DNA of 64,000 bases from Streblospio benedicti (GCA_019095985.1 CM032666.1:237935-301934); one strand, 5' to 3'; positions 35,658 to 52,270 are shown, counted from the stretch's first letter. A program made the numbers and translations. Notes: generated from the sequence alone by a model not told the origin.

Positions 35658-35850
35658 AGATTATCGTAATCTGCCGATAATCTGCTGTTAATCCCGCATC
35701 AGTAGATCAGAGATAACATCAAACTAGGAGATGCTGGTGGTTTGTTCCTTATCTCCACATCACCCGATTTCGTGCAATCACAACTGAGATTAGCGTAATC
35801 CCTGATGCTGATCTCTGGGGGTCACATTGACGGAGATAATCCATCTGTTC
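35658..35850. promoter_or_regulatory. cluster of GATAATC / TAATC motifs
   Basis: GATTATC, TAATCTG, GATAATCTG and TTAATCCC fall within 35658-35697, and GATTAGCGTAATCCC and GATAATCC follow at about 35789-35845. These match GATA-factor (GATAA) and K50-homeodomain (TAATCC) consensus sites. The functional reading is an inference. Confidence 0.35.
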
Positions 35851-36978
35851 TTGTGTCACTTACATAATTCAAATTGGATTGAATTCCAATAGACAAGTGT
35901 CCACATATATCTGATTATGCAATTGATACTCATAATTTCACAGTTTTGGGATTTTTCCTCTCAAAATGGCATCTATTTTTTGTGGTTTTATCATAATACG
36001 GACTTGATTTATAGCCTACATTGATCGGCAACCATTTTGGGGGGCATTTTGACAACGTCAACGACAACGTCAAAATCAATAGCAATAGCACAAAGATAAG
36101 ATACTCTGTTTAATAGCACGACAATAGAAGTGGGGAATATTCCCCAACAATCATAGGATGTGTCTACTTTACAAGTTGGCCTGTAAAGTCGGTGCCTGGT
36201 AGAAGTAGAAATCCCAGAACAAACCCAGCACCATATACCGGTCATGTCCCCATGCCAGTCTGATTTCTCATCATATCACATGAATCCCATTACACTCGGT
36301 TTTTTTTTTCAAATAGCAATACGATCGATCGTAGTACCGTATTCGGCAGCCAGGTGATTAGTCTCGATCAACCAGACCCTGTGCGGCGTAAACATGGACA
36401 CGATTTAGTCTCTATCAGTGTTGTCTAAAAATCCCAGAATGCTTTGTCAAACCCATGAATACATTGGAATAGTGACATGATTTGGTTTGTTTAATTGTCT
36501 AAATAACTACCAGAATGCACAGACAAGAAAACTCGAGTACAGACAGAAGACATGCAACTTTGTGTCTTGAGACAACGTTTGGCCAGCCCACAGGCGGTCT
36601 TCCTACACAAGTTGCACTGCGGCAGCCCATGGGTGGTCTTCCTCCAGAGGTTGCACTGTGCCGGCGGCCTCTGATAACTCTGATCCTGTATGGCGGGCGG
36701 CACGGCCTGGCGGCGCCGCGCCTTTTTGGCGGATCACGTGACCTCCTCATTTGTCGCTCACACTTGCACTTGACAACGAGGCCTTTGTGTTTTTTTTAAA
36801 TTATTTTTCATTATTTTCTTATTTCGTTGTGGTTGTTTTAGGAGATCACGGCGCGAAACTGGGAGTCATCTGTCAGGCTACGGCATAACCTCGAGATGGA
36901 GAAGAAGGTGTCTTTTTATATATATATGTGATCTTCAGTAGAGATTACAATGTAAGTAAGCCACACACGTCAGCAGAA

Positions 36979-36979
<1 letters not shown>

Positions 36980-37013
<34 letters not shown>

Positions 37014-37048
37014 AGTTGCTGCTGATACTGCTGCTGCTGTTATTGCTG
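36980..37048. repeat. (CTG)n microsatellite
   Basis: Eleven perfect CTG units (36980-37012) are followed by an interrupted CTG/CTA-rich stretch to 37048. Frames that read it as poly-Leu are artefacts. Confidence 0.95.
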
Positions 37049-37750
37049 TGTAGTGATGTCACTCTGTACATTCACGCCATGCAAGCAATAGACTCCATTA
37101 GAAATCCACTTGGTCGAGTACTACAAGCCCCTGGCCCATACCAGCGGTCGCACCGTTCACAGGCCGCGGCAGAACGCGGCGAAACCCGCTGTTCTTGGAG
37201 GCGAAGCGTGCGGCGGCGATGAGGAGGGGGGCGGGGTCGTAGGAACAAGGGTTTAGTGTTAGCGTCGGCGGCGTGCCAGCGGGGGACGGCACCGGGGGTA
37301 GCGAGGAGCCGTGTACGGGGAGTGAACGTCTGCCCTATATCTGCTGATGCCAGCCTAAACAATGCCACAAAAAGTCCTTAATATAATGTACTTTCTGGAC
37401 AATTGCTAAATAAATATATATTAAACCAACAATGCCACTGCTCACTATTGTATGGCTCTGTTCCCCAGGTTCACACCTTCCCTTTTACTCACAACCGTAT
37501 TGGATAATATTCATGGTGGTCTTGGTATGTCCGCCAGCTTTCCCCAATACAAAACCCCGAGAATTGTCTGCTCGCGCCTCCATGCTCCAAAGTCCTGGAA
37601 CCACCTGTTCATATAGTGTACGAAAATAGGTTCTATGAGCCACCGACAATAAGTGAGTAAATGTGAGCAATATCTGTACAGAAGGGGGGGGGGGCAGGCA
37701 GGAACACACCCCGTGGGGAATTCCCTCAAACGGGCGCATAGTTTCAAACG
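37049..37750. other. non-coding stretch, partly CpG-rich
   Basis: Positions 37160-37330 are CpG-rich (GGCCGCGGCAG, GTGCGGCGGCGATG). No coding sequence is assignable. Confidence 0.4.
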
Positions 37751-37926
37751 TTTCTCTCTCACACACGCCTCTTTTTAGCAAGCATATTTCTACCAACGAT
37801 GAATATAGCTGAGGACAGATTTTGCAACCCTAAGCTTCCCTTTGACTATATCAAGTGACCCTAATAGGACTTGAACTCACGACCCCAAGGTTGTGAGACC
37901 AGAATGATACCCTCATCCCATGCAGT
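37751..37926 (-). mobile_element. tRNA-derived SINE, near full-length copy
   Basis: Read on the minus strand it begins with the A-box GGGATGAGGGTATCATTCTG, then CTCACAACCTTGGGGTCGTG and the B-box GAGTTCAAGTCC. The TCACTTGATATAGTCAAAGG block, the body with GCTTGCTAAAAAG, and a GA-rich tail follow. It matches the copy at 18097 closely throughout, so the family moved both within and beyond the left half. Confidence 0.82.
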
Positions 37927-39702
37927 GAGGGTTACAGACACACATATATCAGGGCGCACAGTTGCTGGCAGTGTTTGTTTCTCAGTGTTATCATGTTCTT
38001 AGCGTCTGTCTTATTGCTGTCGGATTTATTAACTTTATTAGAGAAACCTTAGCAAAGATCAAAGACAGAGACAGAGACATAAACCAGGCCTGCTTAAAAC
38101 TACACCGGTGTGAGGTTATGCAAAACTCAGTGTTGAACAATTTTCCTTTCATAGCTTTAATACAAGGTTTTACGGCAGACTCTCGCTATTGAGACATGCT
38201 ACAGGGCTTGTTTCAGTTGTCCCAATAGAGGGGGTTTTGTGAAGGTTCCCAGTGCTTTTGTTTAATGGTCGTAAAAGTGGTGGTCTTGGTGTGAAGTGAT
38301 GTAGACCTACTTGAGTCCATGCTTTATCAAAACAATTGCTAGTTTTCCCCACTATATAACACCAATCGTTCAGACAAACCCGCAAGTTGGAAATTACATT
38401 TTAAACATGGTAGAAAGGCACAGGCACTTCCATAATAAGTGGTGTCAGAGAAGCTGCAAGTCAAAAAGTACATTAAATTTAGCTACTATCTATGACCACA
38501 ATGGGAAAAAGGCGATTACCGGGGTAATAACTGGTCGTCAGGCCGCATTACGTTTTAATGGAACAGTAACAGGGAGAGACTTCAGTGCACGTGGCTAACG
38601 ATAATATTGTCAATATATTAACCGCCATAGTGACACCGCCTTTCAAAACATTTACCTCTCGCCGAGATATAGACATCAAACTTACACAATAACACGTCTA
38701 AATGAGATTTGTTGAAACCCGAACTTGACCTAGCGTGGAAAGCCAAACAAGGAAAGCTTTATTCTCATTAGACTGTGAGCCGTAATCTGCATTGGAGCTC
38801 AGCCCAGCGGATCCAATGGTCGTAAATCAGCGATCGTAAAGTCAGTTTTCCTTCATTTAACCACAATGTGATCAAAGGCTAGGCGAAGGTCTCCTGGCGG
38901 GCGTGCACGAGCGGGTCGTGTCGTTAAAGTCCCCGGCTATCATTACACGAGCACCACTGTTATTATGTCATCACTTGTGGCATTGGTGTAAACGGTGGAA
39001 CTACACCCCCTGTTTGTTGGGGGTTCGCCAGCGTGTAATCACGGCGTCTGGATTGGGCGGCAGACGCCAGAGGTCTGGCGGCTAGCGGCACCTTCTCCAC
39101 GATAATCTGTTTGAGGACTCGCTGATTAAGCACTTGGCTGTGTGATCGCGACCGCAGATGATAATGCAGCCGGCAATCAACGAATCACCACCTCTAATGG
39201 CTGGTGTTACTTTTCAGATCAGGCTTTTAATGTGGTTTACATTTTTTAAACCTAACTGTTATGTATTTCAAATTTAACACGACAGACGGTAACTGAATTC
39301 CGCCAGTGAAGAAAGTGATTATATGATAATGGGAATAGTGAATAAAACAAGGTGTAAACTGCTATAAACAACAAAACCTGGTGACAGTCGAGGCAATTAG
39401 CGTCAATTAGACTAATGTATTGGCGTTATCTAGCTCTATCTGGGAGGTGCATTACAATCACCATCTATTAACATACCCCCGTAAGTATGAAGGAAATGTA
39501 TCACATCTTTTTTTAGAGTCATATATTTGTTTCTATTTGCAAGTTATTCAAGAGCTTACAAAACGCAGTATTTGACATTCATCATTTGAAATACAGAAAA
39601 GAGAAATAGCACAGACGAACGTACTCGCTTTTGCACCACTGTGTTTTCATGTTCACAACATTTTTGGCATATCCGCAATCGATTGCAAAGTCAGATCACA
39701 TT
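37927..39702. other. non-coding stretch
   Basis: Possible decayed pogo-like text (GGCAGACTCTCGCTATTGAG) lies near 38173-38240. Otherwise there is no feature. Confidence 0.35.
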
Positions 39703-39741
39703 AGTTTGCCCCCCCCCCATTTGCCAAAAGCCTGGATCTGC
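39703..39741. mobile_element. GGCAGATCC-type MITE end fragment
   Basis: A C-run followed by GCCAAAAGCCTGGATCTGC matches the right end of the element at 48149 (TTTCCAAAAACCTGGATCTGCC). The rest is missing. Confidence 0.55.
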
Positions 39742-41603
39742 TGGTAAGTAGTTAGCGCTGCACTAACGCCACCTGATGGACATGGCAAGTAACATAACAA
39801 TACCGTCTTCGACACATGTATCGTTTAACCTAAAAGTAAACTCTCTATAGAAAACAAGAATACAACTTTACTTTATCAGTATCTAAGAAATTCCAAATAG
39901 GTATTAATTTTAATTCAAAAACTATACACTTGGTTATATAACCCAGCTAGACGTCTTAGCCCGGCTCAGCCTACGAGGTGTTTAATCCAAGCATCCCAGG
40001 TCTTCATGGCGGAGACAGAAGCACACAGATGTGTTTATTACCTGTTAAAACAAACCCTGATCTACAGCAAGTAATGAGGCCCATAAAGCATCAGTAGACG
40101 GATGCAGCACCATAAACCACGGCCACTTGAGGCTTTCACTCTCGGAGACACATTAGCAACAATTACGTGTCATTACGCACCTTTAATTACCGTCTCCTGA
40201 TGAACTAGTCCCATGGGGTAGGTTAGAGGCAGAGGGCGGTAAGTGTACTGCATCTCTCATGGGAGATAACACCTACTGGCTGTCAGCCAGCACAGGGAAA
40301 GTGAAATGGTTGCCATTGTTAACGTCTTTTTGGTGATGTGACGTAACTTTATACGTGATGTATACGTCAGTCATTAGCCATTTGAGGACCACCGTGTTTC
40401 TCTTTCCATGTTACGTTTTGCAGGTGGGAGCTGCAGAATGGAATCTCATGTAAGTGTGAATATACCAAAATCCAGCAAAAAGGGCTAAAATTACACACGC
40501 ATAGAGGTGATAGGTACTGGTAATGTAAAATAATATTGTCACAAAATGAAAAAAATGAAAATGGTCCCATCAAATCAATGTGCCCTACAAATCTTGTACA
40601 GTACTTGACATAGGGGATACTTGTCGCAGCAGCTTAACCCTGTTATGCATTAGTGTTTTTATTAATATTCTTTCATTTGACTTTTATCTCCTATTATTTT
40701 GTCAATAAGCCTAGTAGACAGATATGTGGAACTTGAAACTTTAACAAAATATTTTATTCAATGATCAATGACAGGTTTGTGAAAATTCCGGTGTTACAGA
40801 TATTTGGTATGATTTCTTGGGAGCCATTTTGAAAAACTATAATCTATGTCCAAAGCGATAAATTTCTTTCTGTTTCGATTGTTATTTACGGATCAAGAAA
40901 CTTTCTACGAGATACAAACACTTCTCTCGGCGGCGTCTCTCATTTCCAGGAAACACTGCGAGCGGGCACCTGCGGGCACCTGCCACCATAACGTCCACGT
41001 GACGCGGCACGTGACTCGGCTGTGCAAAACACAACAGCCGAGATTTGACACGAAGGTCTGTACAATAACAGCTCGCGGAATGCGGAAACCCGAGCCGACA
41101 GCGGTAATCTCAGCTACAAAGAGTATTGAGCGAATTCAGGCTGACAAAGAGCGTGATAGAACCTGACAGGCGCAGTGACGAAGACTGTAATATTCACGCC
41201 GACAATGTTATCTTATCTGCGTGTGTCAGTCGCAGGTAACAAAAGGTGTGAGCGCACAAAGCCCTAATTAACTAGAGTGACAATAACAAATATCGGGCGT
41301 TATGACAGAGAGATAGAGACACAAAAAGGCTGTGGTTTCAGCAAAAACCTCCTAGAATGCTAATGACTTCTCCAAAATTAATAAACAACATGAAAAGTGT
41401 TTAGGTATTGATGTTGGAAGTGTGGAATTTAAATTCATGCACCCAGTGCTGCTGTTTTTTCTTTTATGATAAAGGGGAATTTTCATGACTAAACTACAGA
41501 CTATTAAACATTCTGCATGTTTCATTCACATTATGTGTGTATGTGTTCACAAAGAACGTTGACGATGGCTGAACTTTTTACTTCTTCGTGCGGGCTAATG
41601 CGA
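39742..41603. other. non-coding stretch
   Basis: A CpG-richer patch at about 40925-41110 holds two CACGTG E-boxes near 40996 and 41008. No gene is supported. Confidence 0.4.
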
Positions 41604-41670
41604 CACTGGTGCAATAATGATAGCGGTCCAGGCGAGTCCCGCCAGAGGCTATGTGATATCGAAGAGTTAT
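41604..41670 (+). mobile_element. tRNA-derived SINE scrap
   Basis: GTCCAGGCGAGTCCCGCCAG followed by AGGCTATGTGATATCG matches the B-box region and following block of the copy at 23719. It lies inside a chance open frame. Confidence 0.5.
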
Positions 41671-43224
41671 CACAGTCTAGGCTTGCGGGTGTGTATTTCA
41701 CATGCATGTACACGTGTACTCATGCCCGGCTCGCTCTGAGGTTTAAGGTGTTGCACGGTCGTGTGAGCATCCGCCCGGAAGATATCGGTATCACTTTCAG
41801 TGACACCCGCACACGAGCTGCTCACAGCATGAAACTACAGCACCAACAAAGCTCCACCACACATACTGCAAGTGGTTCACCACTCGCACCACAGTCACTG
41901 AGTCCTAATATTTGATTACATCGAGACACACCCCCCCCGGTATGTCTTTCTAGTTGCTAGATATAAACAAACACTGGGACTCAGTGACTGTGACTCGCAC
42001 CACCCCATAGTGGAATATTTTACCTGGTGCCGTAGCAGAGCTCAAATAGCAGCGGCTGGTTCTGTAGCAGAATGCAAGAGTCAGTTCAATTCACTGGCTA
42101 CCTAGTCAGTCACCCGCACCTGTATCGTACTCCTCTGTGGTGGTCTGCAGAATAAAACCATAGACATAGAACTAGTACTAATTTCCCTACAAGTCTTTTT
42201 TGTATTGCAAATCATGTCACGACAAATATGAACACGTCTGTCCCCCAGGTACACGAAGGTCGAGGTTTGCACGCTGAGGTCGCAGCGGACCACCCTTCTA
42301 CCTCCTCCGCTAGCCGCTCCCCGGCCGCCGCCGCCGCCGGTGATAAGCCCTAATGACAGAGCCTCCGTCCCCATGACAGGCCCACAATGGGTGGTGACGG
42401 GGTAATGAGGGCCTGCAGCGAAAGCAAAACCCTCTCAGTGAAAAACACTGGCATATCTCCCCTTATGCGGCTGATAACGTTATCAGACTGGCTAGAACTG
42501 GGCCTGATACAGCGTTTTACAATTCCACACTCATCAGGTGTTTGAAATTCGTATTTTGATTCAATTTCAACGTTGATATCACTTTTAACTGTGGGTCAAT
42601 ATCTGATGATATTTCATTTTGCTATTGTCCGTCCTTTATTAAGAGTGTTGGTGCTGATTTCTTAATTACAGGTATTACTGTCAGATGTTATTTGACTTGT
42701 TAGCGGACAAAGGACAAATTAATACAAAACTAAGTTTGGTGAACATGAAAGAGGGGGCGTGGCAGCTGATGGGCGATATTACGGCGATATGGAGTTTAGA
42801 GATGGCCACTATAAAGACTCGGCTTTCTGAGAACAGTTTTCAATATAGTAAATCTACACAGGATCAGTTTTTAGATATTGGGTCTGCAAGTTAAAATGCA
42901 GGAGTTCTTACGGTTGGTGCTATGTTTTCACGTTATACTGCGCATATATTATGTTAATGAACGGTTGACTACAAGACTTGACTAAAACGAGGACAAAATT
43001 TCGTCTGGAAATGAGATTTGAAATATTTTTAGTTCCTACCCTATAAGGTCATTGTGTGTTATGGCAACACGCTTATCCCTATGGTTTGACTATAATACTT
43101 GACATCCATTTTTTCTACTTTGCGCTAATCATATAAATTCCATTTACTTTTCAAAATCAATGAATTACTGGCATAGCAATTCTGTTTCGTATATACGTTG
43201 TTACTTGTGTGAGATCTTCGGGGA
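41671..43224. other. non-coding stretch
   Basis: It contains a 16-bp inverted pair, CACAGTCACTGAGTCC at 41890-41905 and its complement at 41977-41992, each flanked by ACTCGCACC. A CpG-rich patch lies at 42240-42420. No gene is supported. Confidence 0.4.
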
Positions 43225-43330
43225 ACTCTGTAAAGAATTGGACTCAAACTCACCATCTCCAGTTCACACCGGACCGGTCACATGTGCATTAACAGGCGCT
43301 TCAGACCATTAGGCTAACATTCCCTGACGC
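43225..43330 (-). mobile_element. tRNA-like SINE head, diverged
   Basis: On the minus strand, TTAGCCTAATGGTC (A-box-like) is followed about 70 bp later by GGTGAGTTTGAGTCC (B-box-like). The wide spacing and lack of stems rule out a working tRNA. Whether a SINE body follows is not clear. Confidence 0.4.
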
Positions 43331-47043
<3,713 letters not shown>

Positions 47044-47100
47044 CAGTAGAACATGTGTATTAAGACTACACGGGGTCTGGTCTCAAGTGCTCCCAATAGG
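47044..47100. mobile_element. pogo-like MITE left-end fragment
   Basis: After TA, CAGTAGAACATGTGTATTAAG leads into GGTCTGGTCTCAAG, as at other copies. No right end is found. Confidence 0.5.
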
Positions 47101-48148
47101 AATTCCATGGGCCTGTTAACCAATGTATCAAGGAAATCGTGTATCTGCCTTGCTGATCTTAGCAGTTTGTCTTACCTTGTGGGAGTGTCAGTCTCTGGAT
47201 CTACCTCGCTGGTCCTAATAATCATGAAAATATTGTTAAACTTATAAAGTGCCTTTTACAAATGGCTCAATGGACGATGTACATACCTGTTAAAGTACAA
47301 TAATGATAGGTGAATACTAGTAGTACACGATCAGCTGCAGTCTCTCTCACCCTGTGGCAGTGTCAGTCTCTGTTCTTGACTGTGTTTTTGTGTGTTTTTC
47401 CTATTGACAATGACACATCCACGAGAGGTTTACGTCAGGGCGTCAATATTGAAAGTCAACAGTGAAAGCGGTGCGCATTTTGTCGCTTGTTTGTTCCATC
47501 TGTACAAGTAAAAGTCATTACAAGTGCCTCTTTATTTACGTATTTTCCCGTTTTATATACATGTTAGTCCACCCGCTGTTTGCATTGGGAAACGGACCAG
47601 TGTATCCCAAACTCTGATGACTCGAATATATCAACAACTCGAGCAATAACCATTCGCCTTCATGTTGTGTCACATTATGAGTCATTCTAATAATAGAACT
47701 GCGGACAACTAGTACTGTTCAGAAACTCCTTTCTATTCCGTTCAAAGTTCTGTTTGAACGCTCCAACTGAACACATAGTCGGCATACCTGCTGTGACGTA
47801 GTCTATTGATGGGAGCCTCCATGCTGTACCACATTAGCAATTACGTGCCTGGGAAGTCATCAGGCCTCCACGTGAAGAGTCTGGTGCATCGCTTCTCAAT
47901 AAATCACGTGCTAATAGAGAGTCTCGCCGATTTCCCACGCGTTTTATGGGCTCCTCTAGGAGTGTAAATAACAAGACATCTCCATCAAGGGACAGTCTGT
48001 TGTCAATCACTGCCCACTGTGGCCACGCCCCCGCCGATTAACCGGCCACTTTGATGTTAGTTCACAATCTCCACCCACGTGTCGCTGTACAGAACCACAC
48101 AGGAGAACCCGTGGAGCTCACGCCATCTATCTACTGGCACTCCTCATG
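47101..48148. other. non-coding stretch
   Basis: I see no gene or repeat that I can support. Confidence 0.35.
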
Positions 48149-48294
48149 GGCAGATCCAGGGTGCCCCCCCCCCTTTACCCACCAAAATACTTCATTTTCG
48201 CAGGGTTTTTGGCATGTCCGCCATCAATCACGCGTACGAACCCGTGAAATCCCTTCAGTGCGCCCCCCCACCTTTCCAAAAACCTGGATCTGCC
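48149..48294. mobile_element. GGCAGATCC-type MITE, 146 bp
   Basis: The termini GGCAGATCCAGG / CCTGGATCTGCC are perfect inverted repeats of 12 bp. The inside has C-runs at both ends and ACCAAAATACTTCATTTTCG. Copies at 22421 and a fragment at 39703 share text in order. No target duplication is obvious. Confidence 0.8.
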
Positions 48295-49968
48295 ATTGGT
48301 CCTTCACGCCAGTCCCAAGTGGAGTTTACTAGAGGCTGTCACACTGTACCCCTACATCCCACCGAGCCTCCTGATTATCACCAGTGAATCCCCAGCACGG
48401 CTCTTCTCCTGACCATTAGCACACAGTGGGCGAGCCTTATATAAATGATACAGGAATGGCCTCATCACAGACACCGGGGCCTTGATGGAGAAAAACGGCT
48501 GTCATTTGTGGGCGATAAAACCGGTCACGGGAAATTAGCCGCCCGAGCAATAAAAATTAAAAACATTGCTGCTGCAGCAAATGGAGACATAAAGTAGAAA
48601 CCATCTACCGCGTGGAGTGAAAAGCCAACGACGTCAAAACAGTGGACATTGAAGTCTCTGACCACTTGACCACCTGTCTACCTCGTGCTGCACGTGCAAC
48701 CCCCAAGCAGGAATCATAACGTCCTCTTTCTCAGAGACGAGCCTCGGCTTGGAGGTCGCTGCAGGTGCTGTCCTCTTCACGGACCACCGTACTGACTTGC
48801 CTGGTCGAACACAATAGCAGCTTCAGAAGAGGCCCTAGATGGACGCCTTTGCTCCCCGCCCCACGCCCCGCGTGCATGTCTCAATGGAGAGGCGGTCTCC
48901 TTGTGAAGGTTTGGGACCAGGAAACAAGCTAATGTGTTAGAAATTATCTATCTGTAGAGCCGGCGGACTCCTGCGTAAAGCGGCGGCAGCAGATCCACAT
49001 TGATCCAGGGAGTGTCCATACGCTGAGGCTTCACTTTTCTCCCCTCATGCGCCAGATACCATCGGTTATCTCCACAATCTCCCCGATAACTAATATTGAT
49101 CTAATTAATTCTAATTTCCCTCGATTATCTACCGGATAAGTGGCTGGATCAGCAGATCCATGGAGGCAGCAGCAGCTGGGGATGTGGAGATCTGGATCCC
49201 GGATAACTTGTCTGGAGTGTTTGGTGTAGCCTAATAGTGAGTGGATCTTCTGTCTGTCCAGTGGGACCTCAATGTTAATACAACCTGGCTGTAAATGGAC
49301 ACTAAGATAACCTGTCCCAGCTTCAGTTTTTTTTCACGAATATAGAGGTCGCTTTGTACTTTCTCCACAGCGTCGGTCACAAAAAGCCGTGCTGTCCGTA
49401 CGTCAGAAAACCACTGCCTAACCTCTGACCTACGTTGTGTATCTACAATATGATCAATATTCTCGACGTCCACTCTGCGTTTGTTGCTGGCGGTTAACAC
49501 ATGGAACTCTCGTCTGTTCCATAGATGAGATTATTGTGCACTGCCTGACACTTGTTCTTTTATAGTCTGACAATGAACAATCAGAGTGAACTCAATAGTC
49601 ACAAGTCTATATCTGAAGAATACAAAGCGATCTGCGATCTGTGTGGAAGTCTGCGCGGGAGACGTCGCGATAGTGCACAATGGACAGAGTGAGATAGTGG
49701 AGGGAGTGAGAGAGATAGCGAGTGATAATGTAAGATCCACACAGAGCTTCGCATGCCACAACGGACATGTGCCAGGACATGAGCACGTTATGACTGAGGT
49801 CAATCGATATACCAAATGATCATGTCACCGACGTCAGTCAAGAAGCACAGAACAGCAATTTTAAATGTTGCAGCTTCAGCGAATCAAGTCGTGACCAACT
49901 GCACCACTAAAATTCCACCGTATTGGCTGCTGCTTTACGTCACAAGATCACGTGACACAGGTGACAAA
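48295..49968. other. non-coding stretch with promoter-like end
   Basis: A GATAA/TAATC cluster (TTATCTCC, CCGATAACTAATATTG, GATTATC, GGATAAG) lies at about 49068-49140. The last 60 bases are promoter-like (next entry). No gene is supported. Confidence 0.4.
49922..49968 (+). promoter_or_regulatory. CCAAT / CRE / E-box cluster before an ATG
   Basis: An inverted CCAAT (ATTGG, 49922-49926), a CRE-like TACGTCAC (49936-49943) and the E-box ATCACGTGAC (49947-49956) lie within 47 bp. The E-box agrees with the TFEB/MITF CLEAR-type consensus GTCACGTGAC at nine of ten bases. The ATG at 49969 follows 12 bp after it. This compact layout is typical of metazoan housekeeping promoters. Confidence 0.5.
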
Positions 49969-50047
49969 ATGGCGGATGTCGTAAAACAAGTCTTATCCGC
50001 TTTTAAATCCTGTTTGGAGACAGTTATTGGCGTACGAAATGCACTTG
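49969..50047 (+). CDS. candidate first coding exon, unknown protein
   Basis: ATGGCGGATG in a strong context (AAAATGGCGG) opens 26 codons beginning MADVVKQVLS and ending GVRNAL. A donor-like G/GTATGT follows at 50048, leaving a phase-1 junction. Continuing past the donor the frame stops after ten more codons (TAA), as expected of intron. It lies directly behind a CCAAT/CRE/E-box cluster. The peptide is helix-like and amphipathic (VVKQVLSAFKSCLETVIGV); I do not recognise the family. The CLEAR-like E-box would suggest a lysosomal gene, but that is inference. I could not find the next exon downstream. Confidence 0.45.
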
Positions 50048-51790
50048 GTATGTATTCTATCAAGTCCTAACACGTGCTGTCGACCTTGGCCACGTCTCCC
50101 CACCCAGTAACGCACGTCCGCCCCGCTGATGTTCGCGGCTGATGTCCTCTCCACGGGCGGATCACAGATCAAAGCGAGGCTGGCCTGATGGTGCGCTAGA
50201 TACGCTTATCTCACATCCCAGTCGGCGACGGGCTTATTAATTAGAGGTGTCGCCCTCAAAGGCACTAATTATACGCTTATACGGTGTAACGGCGAACAGA
50301 TATAGTTTGAAACGTGATAATTAAATTGTAGATTTTCAAACAGACCTAAAACTTTACACAGTAGAACTCCAATTATAAGACCACTTCAATAAGATGGTCA
50401 ATTTAATTAAAAGAACATTGATTTTAGACCTTAGTCATACATAAAGAGACTGTCAATGATATATATCCGTCTCTCTATCGAGGCCCCTCGAAACGAGATC
50501 CTTAGAATGTCTAGCTAAGGGGGGCTCTAGAGAATCTCAGAACGAGGCCAAATCTGCGCCTTTCTGATTAACGTTTCAATGTCGTCTGTGAGGCTAATTA
50601 ATAAGCAACGTCAAACGTAACAATGGAACTGGGCCACTGACGTCATTCATTATCATTTTCTATTAAAACAGTGTTGACGTCAATTGGATTCGTTTGTTCA
50701 AAAATCGGTTACGATCAGATCAATGTCAATGTGACTCCAGTGTGGTCTCCGGTTTCCATTTTCATTGTTTAGGATTTTGGTGTTTAATAGGTCGTCTTTG
50801 CCACAAGAATCTAGTGTTTTTGTTGCTTCTGTGACTTTTGGCCCGATTTGTACACCTTCGTAGTAGCTTATGATCTGACCAATCGAGTTAATGTATCAGG
50901 TTTGAGCAACAGGTGGAGGCGATAGTGATCTGAGTTTAAGTAAGCAGACATTAAGGTTCATGCGGTACGCGCGTTTTTGTTGGACGGCCTGCTGTTATTG
51001 ACCAAAGGCTCGTGTTAGAGTAGGCACTGGAGTGACACTATTCAGCACGACAGTCATCAGTATATCTTGATAAACCAGCAATGGCTACGTCGCCATTACC
51101 GAGTCGGCTTCAATATTCAGGAATTTCCGACCCCAGCTTGAAACTAAGCATAGAACTAAAGTGGAGGTACAGTGCTGAAGTAACACAACTGAAGTGCATG
51201 AACCAACTACAAATGCAATAATAGAACTGAAGTTGTGGCGCCATGCTTACAGTCATTCAGCTGTAGTGGCTGCACCAGTTGTGTAGGGGATATAAACAAC
51301 TGGTGCTTCAGTCCAAGTTGTGCAAACTTTGCAGGCTTTTTACATTCGTTAAACCTTCTATATGGAGTTTTAATGAGAAGACACGGGCGAAGCAAGATCT
51401 CAATATTTTAATTCTTTACCCTGATCATTATTTCACATATATATTGCAAAAACAAATAACGATATCGTGTCATGCAGACTTATCTGTTCGTGTAGCTGCT
51501 GAACGGGGACTACCCAGGGCCCACTCCCCTCACGACATGATGGCCTGGCTAATTGATTGACCATGACAGGTGTCGGACAAGATCGCTGACCAGATACTGA
51601 CCAGATAGTGACCGTTCTAATGGCGGGGTGTGATGTGGTGTTGCCGGGTCACGGCAGATAGAATTTCCTAACATGAGCCTTTTACCTGTCGTGGTCTGGT
51701 GTTTGGTCCTTAACCCATTTATTATGGCTCGAGGCAGATACGAAAAAAAAACTACTTAAGGTGGGGGCTCTGAAAAAACTTTGCTGGCAG
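50048..51790. other. non-coding stretch, possible intron
   Basis: If the exon at 49969 is real, this is its first intron. A pogo-like left end (CAGTAGAACTCCAATTATAAG) lies at 50359-50450 without a right end. A TGACGTCA site lies at 50638-50645. Confidence 0.4.
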
Positions 51791-52270
51791 GGGGAGGGGG
51801 GGCTTGAATATCAGTGGTGAATTTATAGGGACGAGCCAGAAAATTGGTAGTAATTTTAATGTGTGTATGTGTGTGTGTGTGTGTGTGTGTGAAAATTATA
51901 TCATGAAATTTAATGTTTTTGGTGTGGGGGGGCTATAATAGGCAGTGGTGAATTGCTGAAATGGGACGAGAGAACATTGGTGATAATTTTAGTTTTTTTC
52001 TGAAATGCTCAGTAGTCCTTATTATAGAGGCTGTATAAAATAAAGGAAAAACAGTTGCGGTTTCTTTAAAATTGGTTTGATTTTCATTTATTCTAAATGT
52101 TTTACCAAGCTTTTTCTAATGAGGCACTGTCCGTTTAAAATTTCTGAAATTCCTCCGTAGCATCCTTATTATAGAGGCTGTATAAAAGTAAAGGAAATAC
52201 CTTGTGGTTTCTTTTTATAAAAAATTGTTTTCATGTGTATTTATTCTAATGTGTTATTCCTAAGCTTGCG
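51790..52270. repeat. two successive imperfect tandem duplications
   Basis: A block with CAGTGGTGAATT and TAATTTTAAT/TAATTTTAGT is repeated at a period of about 129 bp (about 51800-51990), with a TG-run at 51860-51891 inside. It is followed by a second pair with TCCTTATTATAGAGGCTG at 52016 and 52163 (period 147). Both pairs have diverged. Confidence 0.7.

Larger units (their letters stand above)
33551..36979. other. non-coding stretch with motif clusters
   Basis: It holds a CGTA-rich cluster at 34784-34830, a tRNA-like B-box scrap near 35450 (GGTTCGATTCCTGG), a TG/G run at 35567-35592, a GATAATC/TAATC cluster at 35658-35850, and a CpG patch at 36660-36745 with an E-box CACGTG near 36738. No gene is supported. 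Confidence 0.4.

Noticed and set aside
37016-37222. poly-Leu protein start
   Set aside because: It is produced by the interrupted CTG microsatellite; the continuation has no motif.
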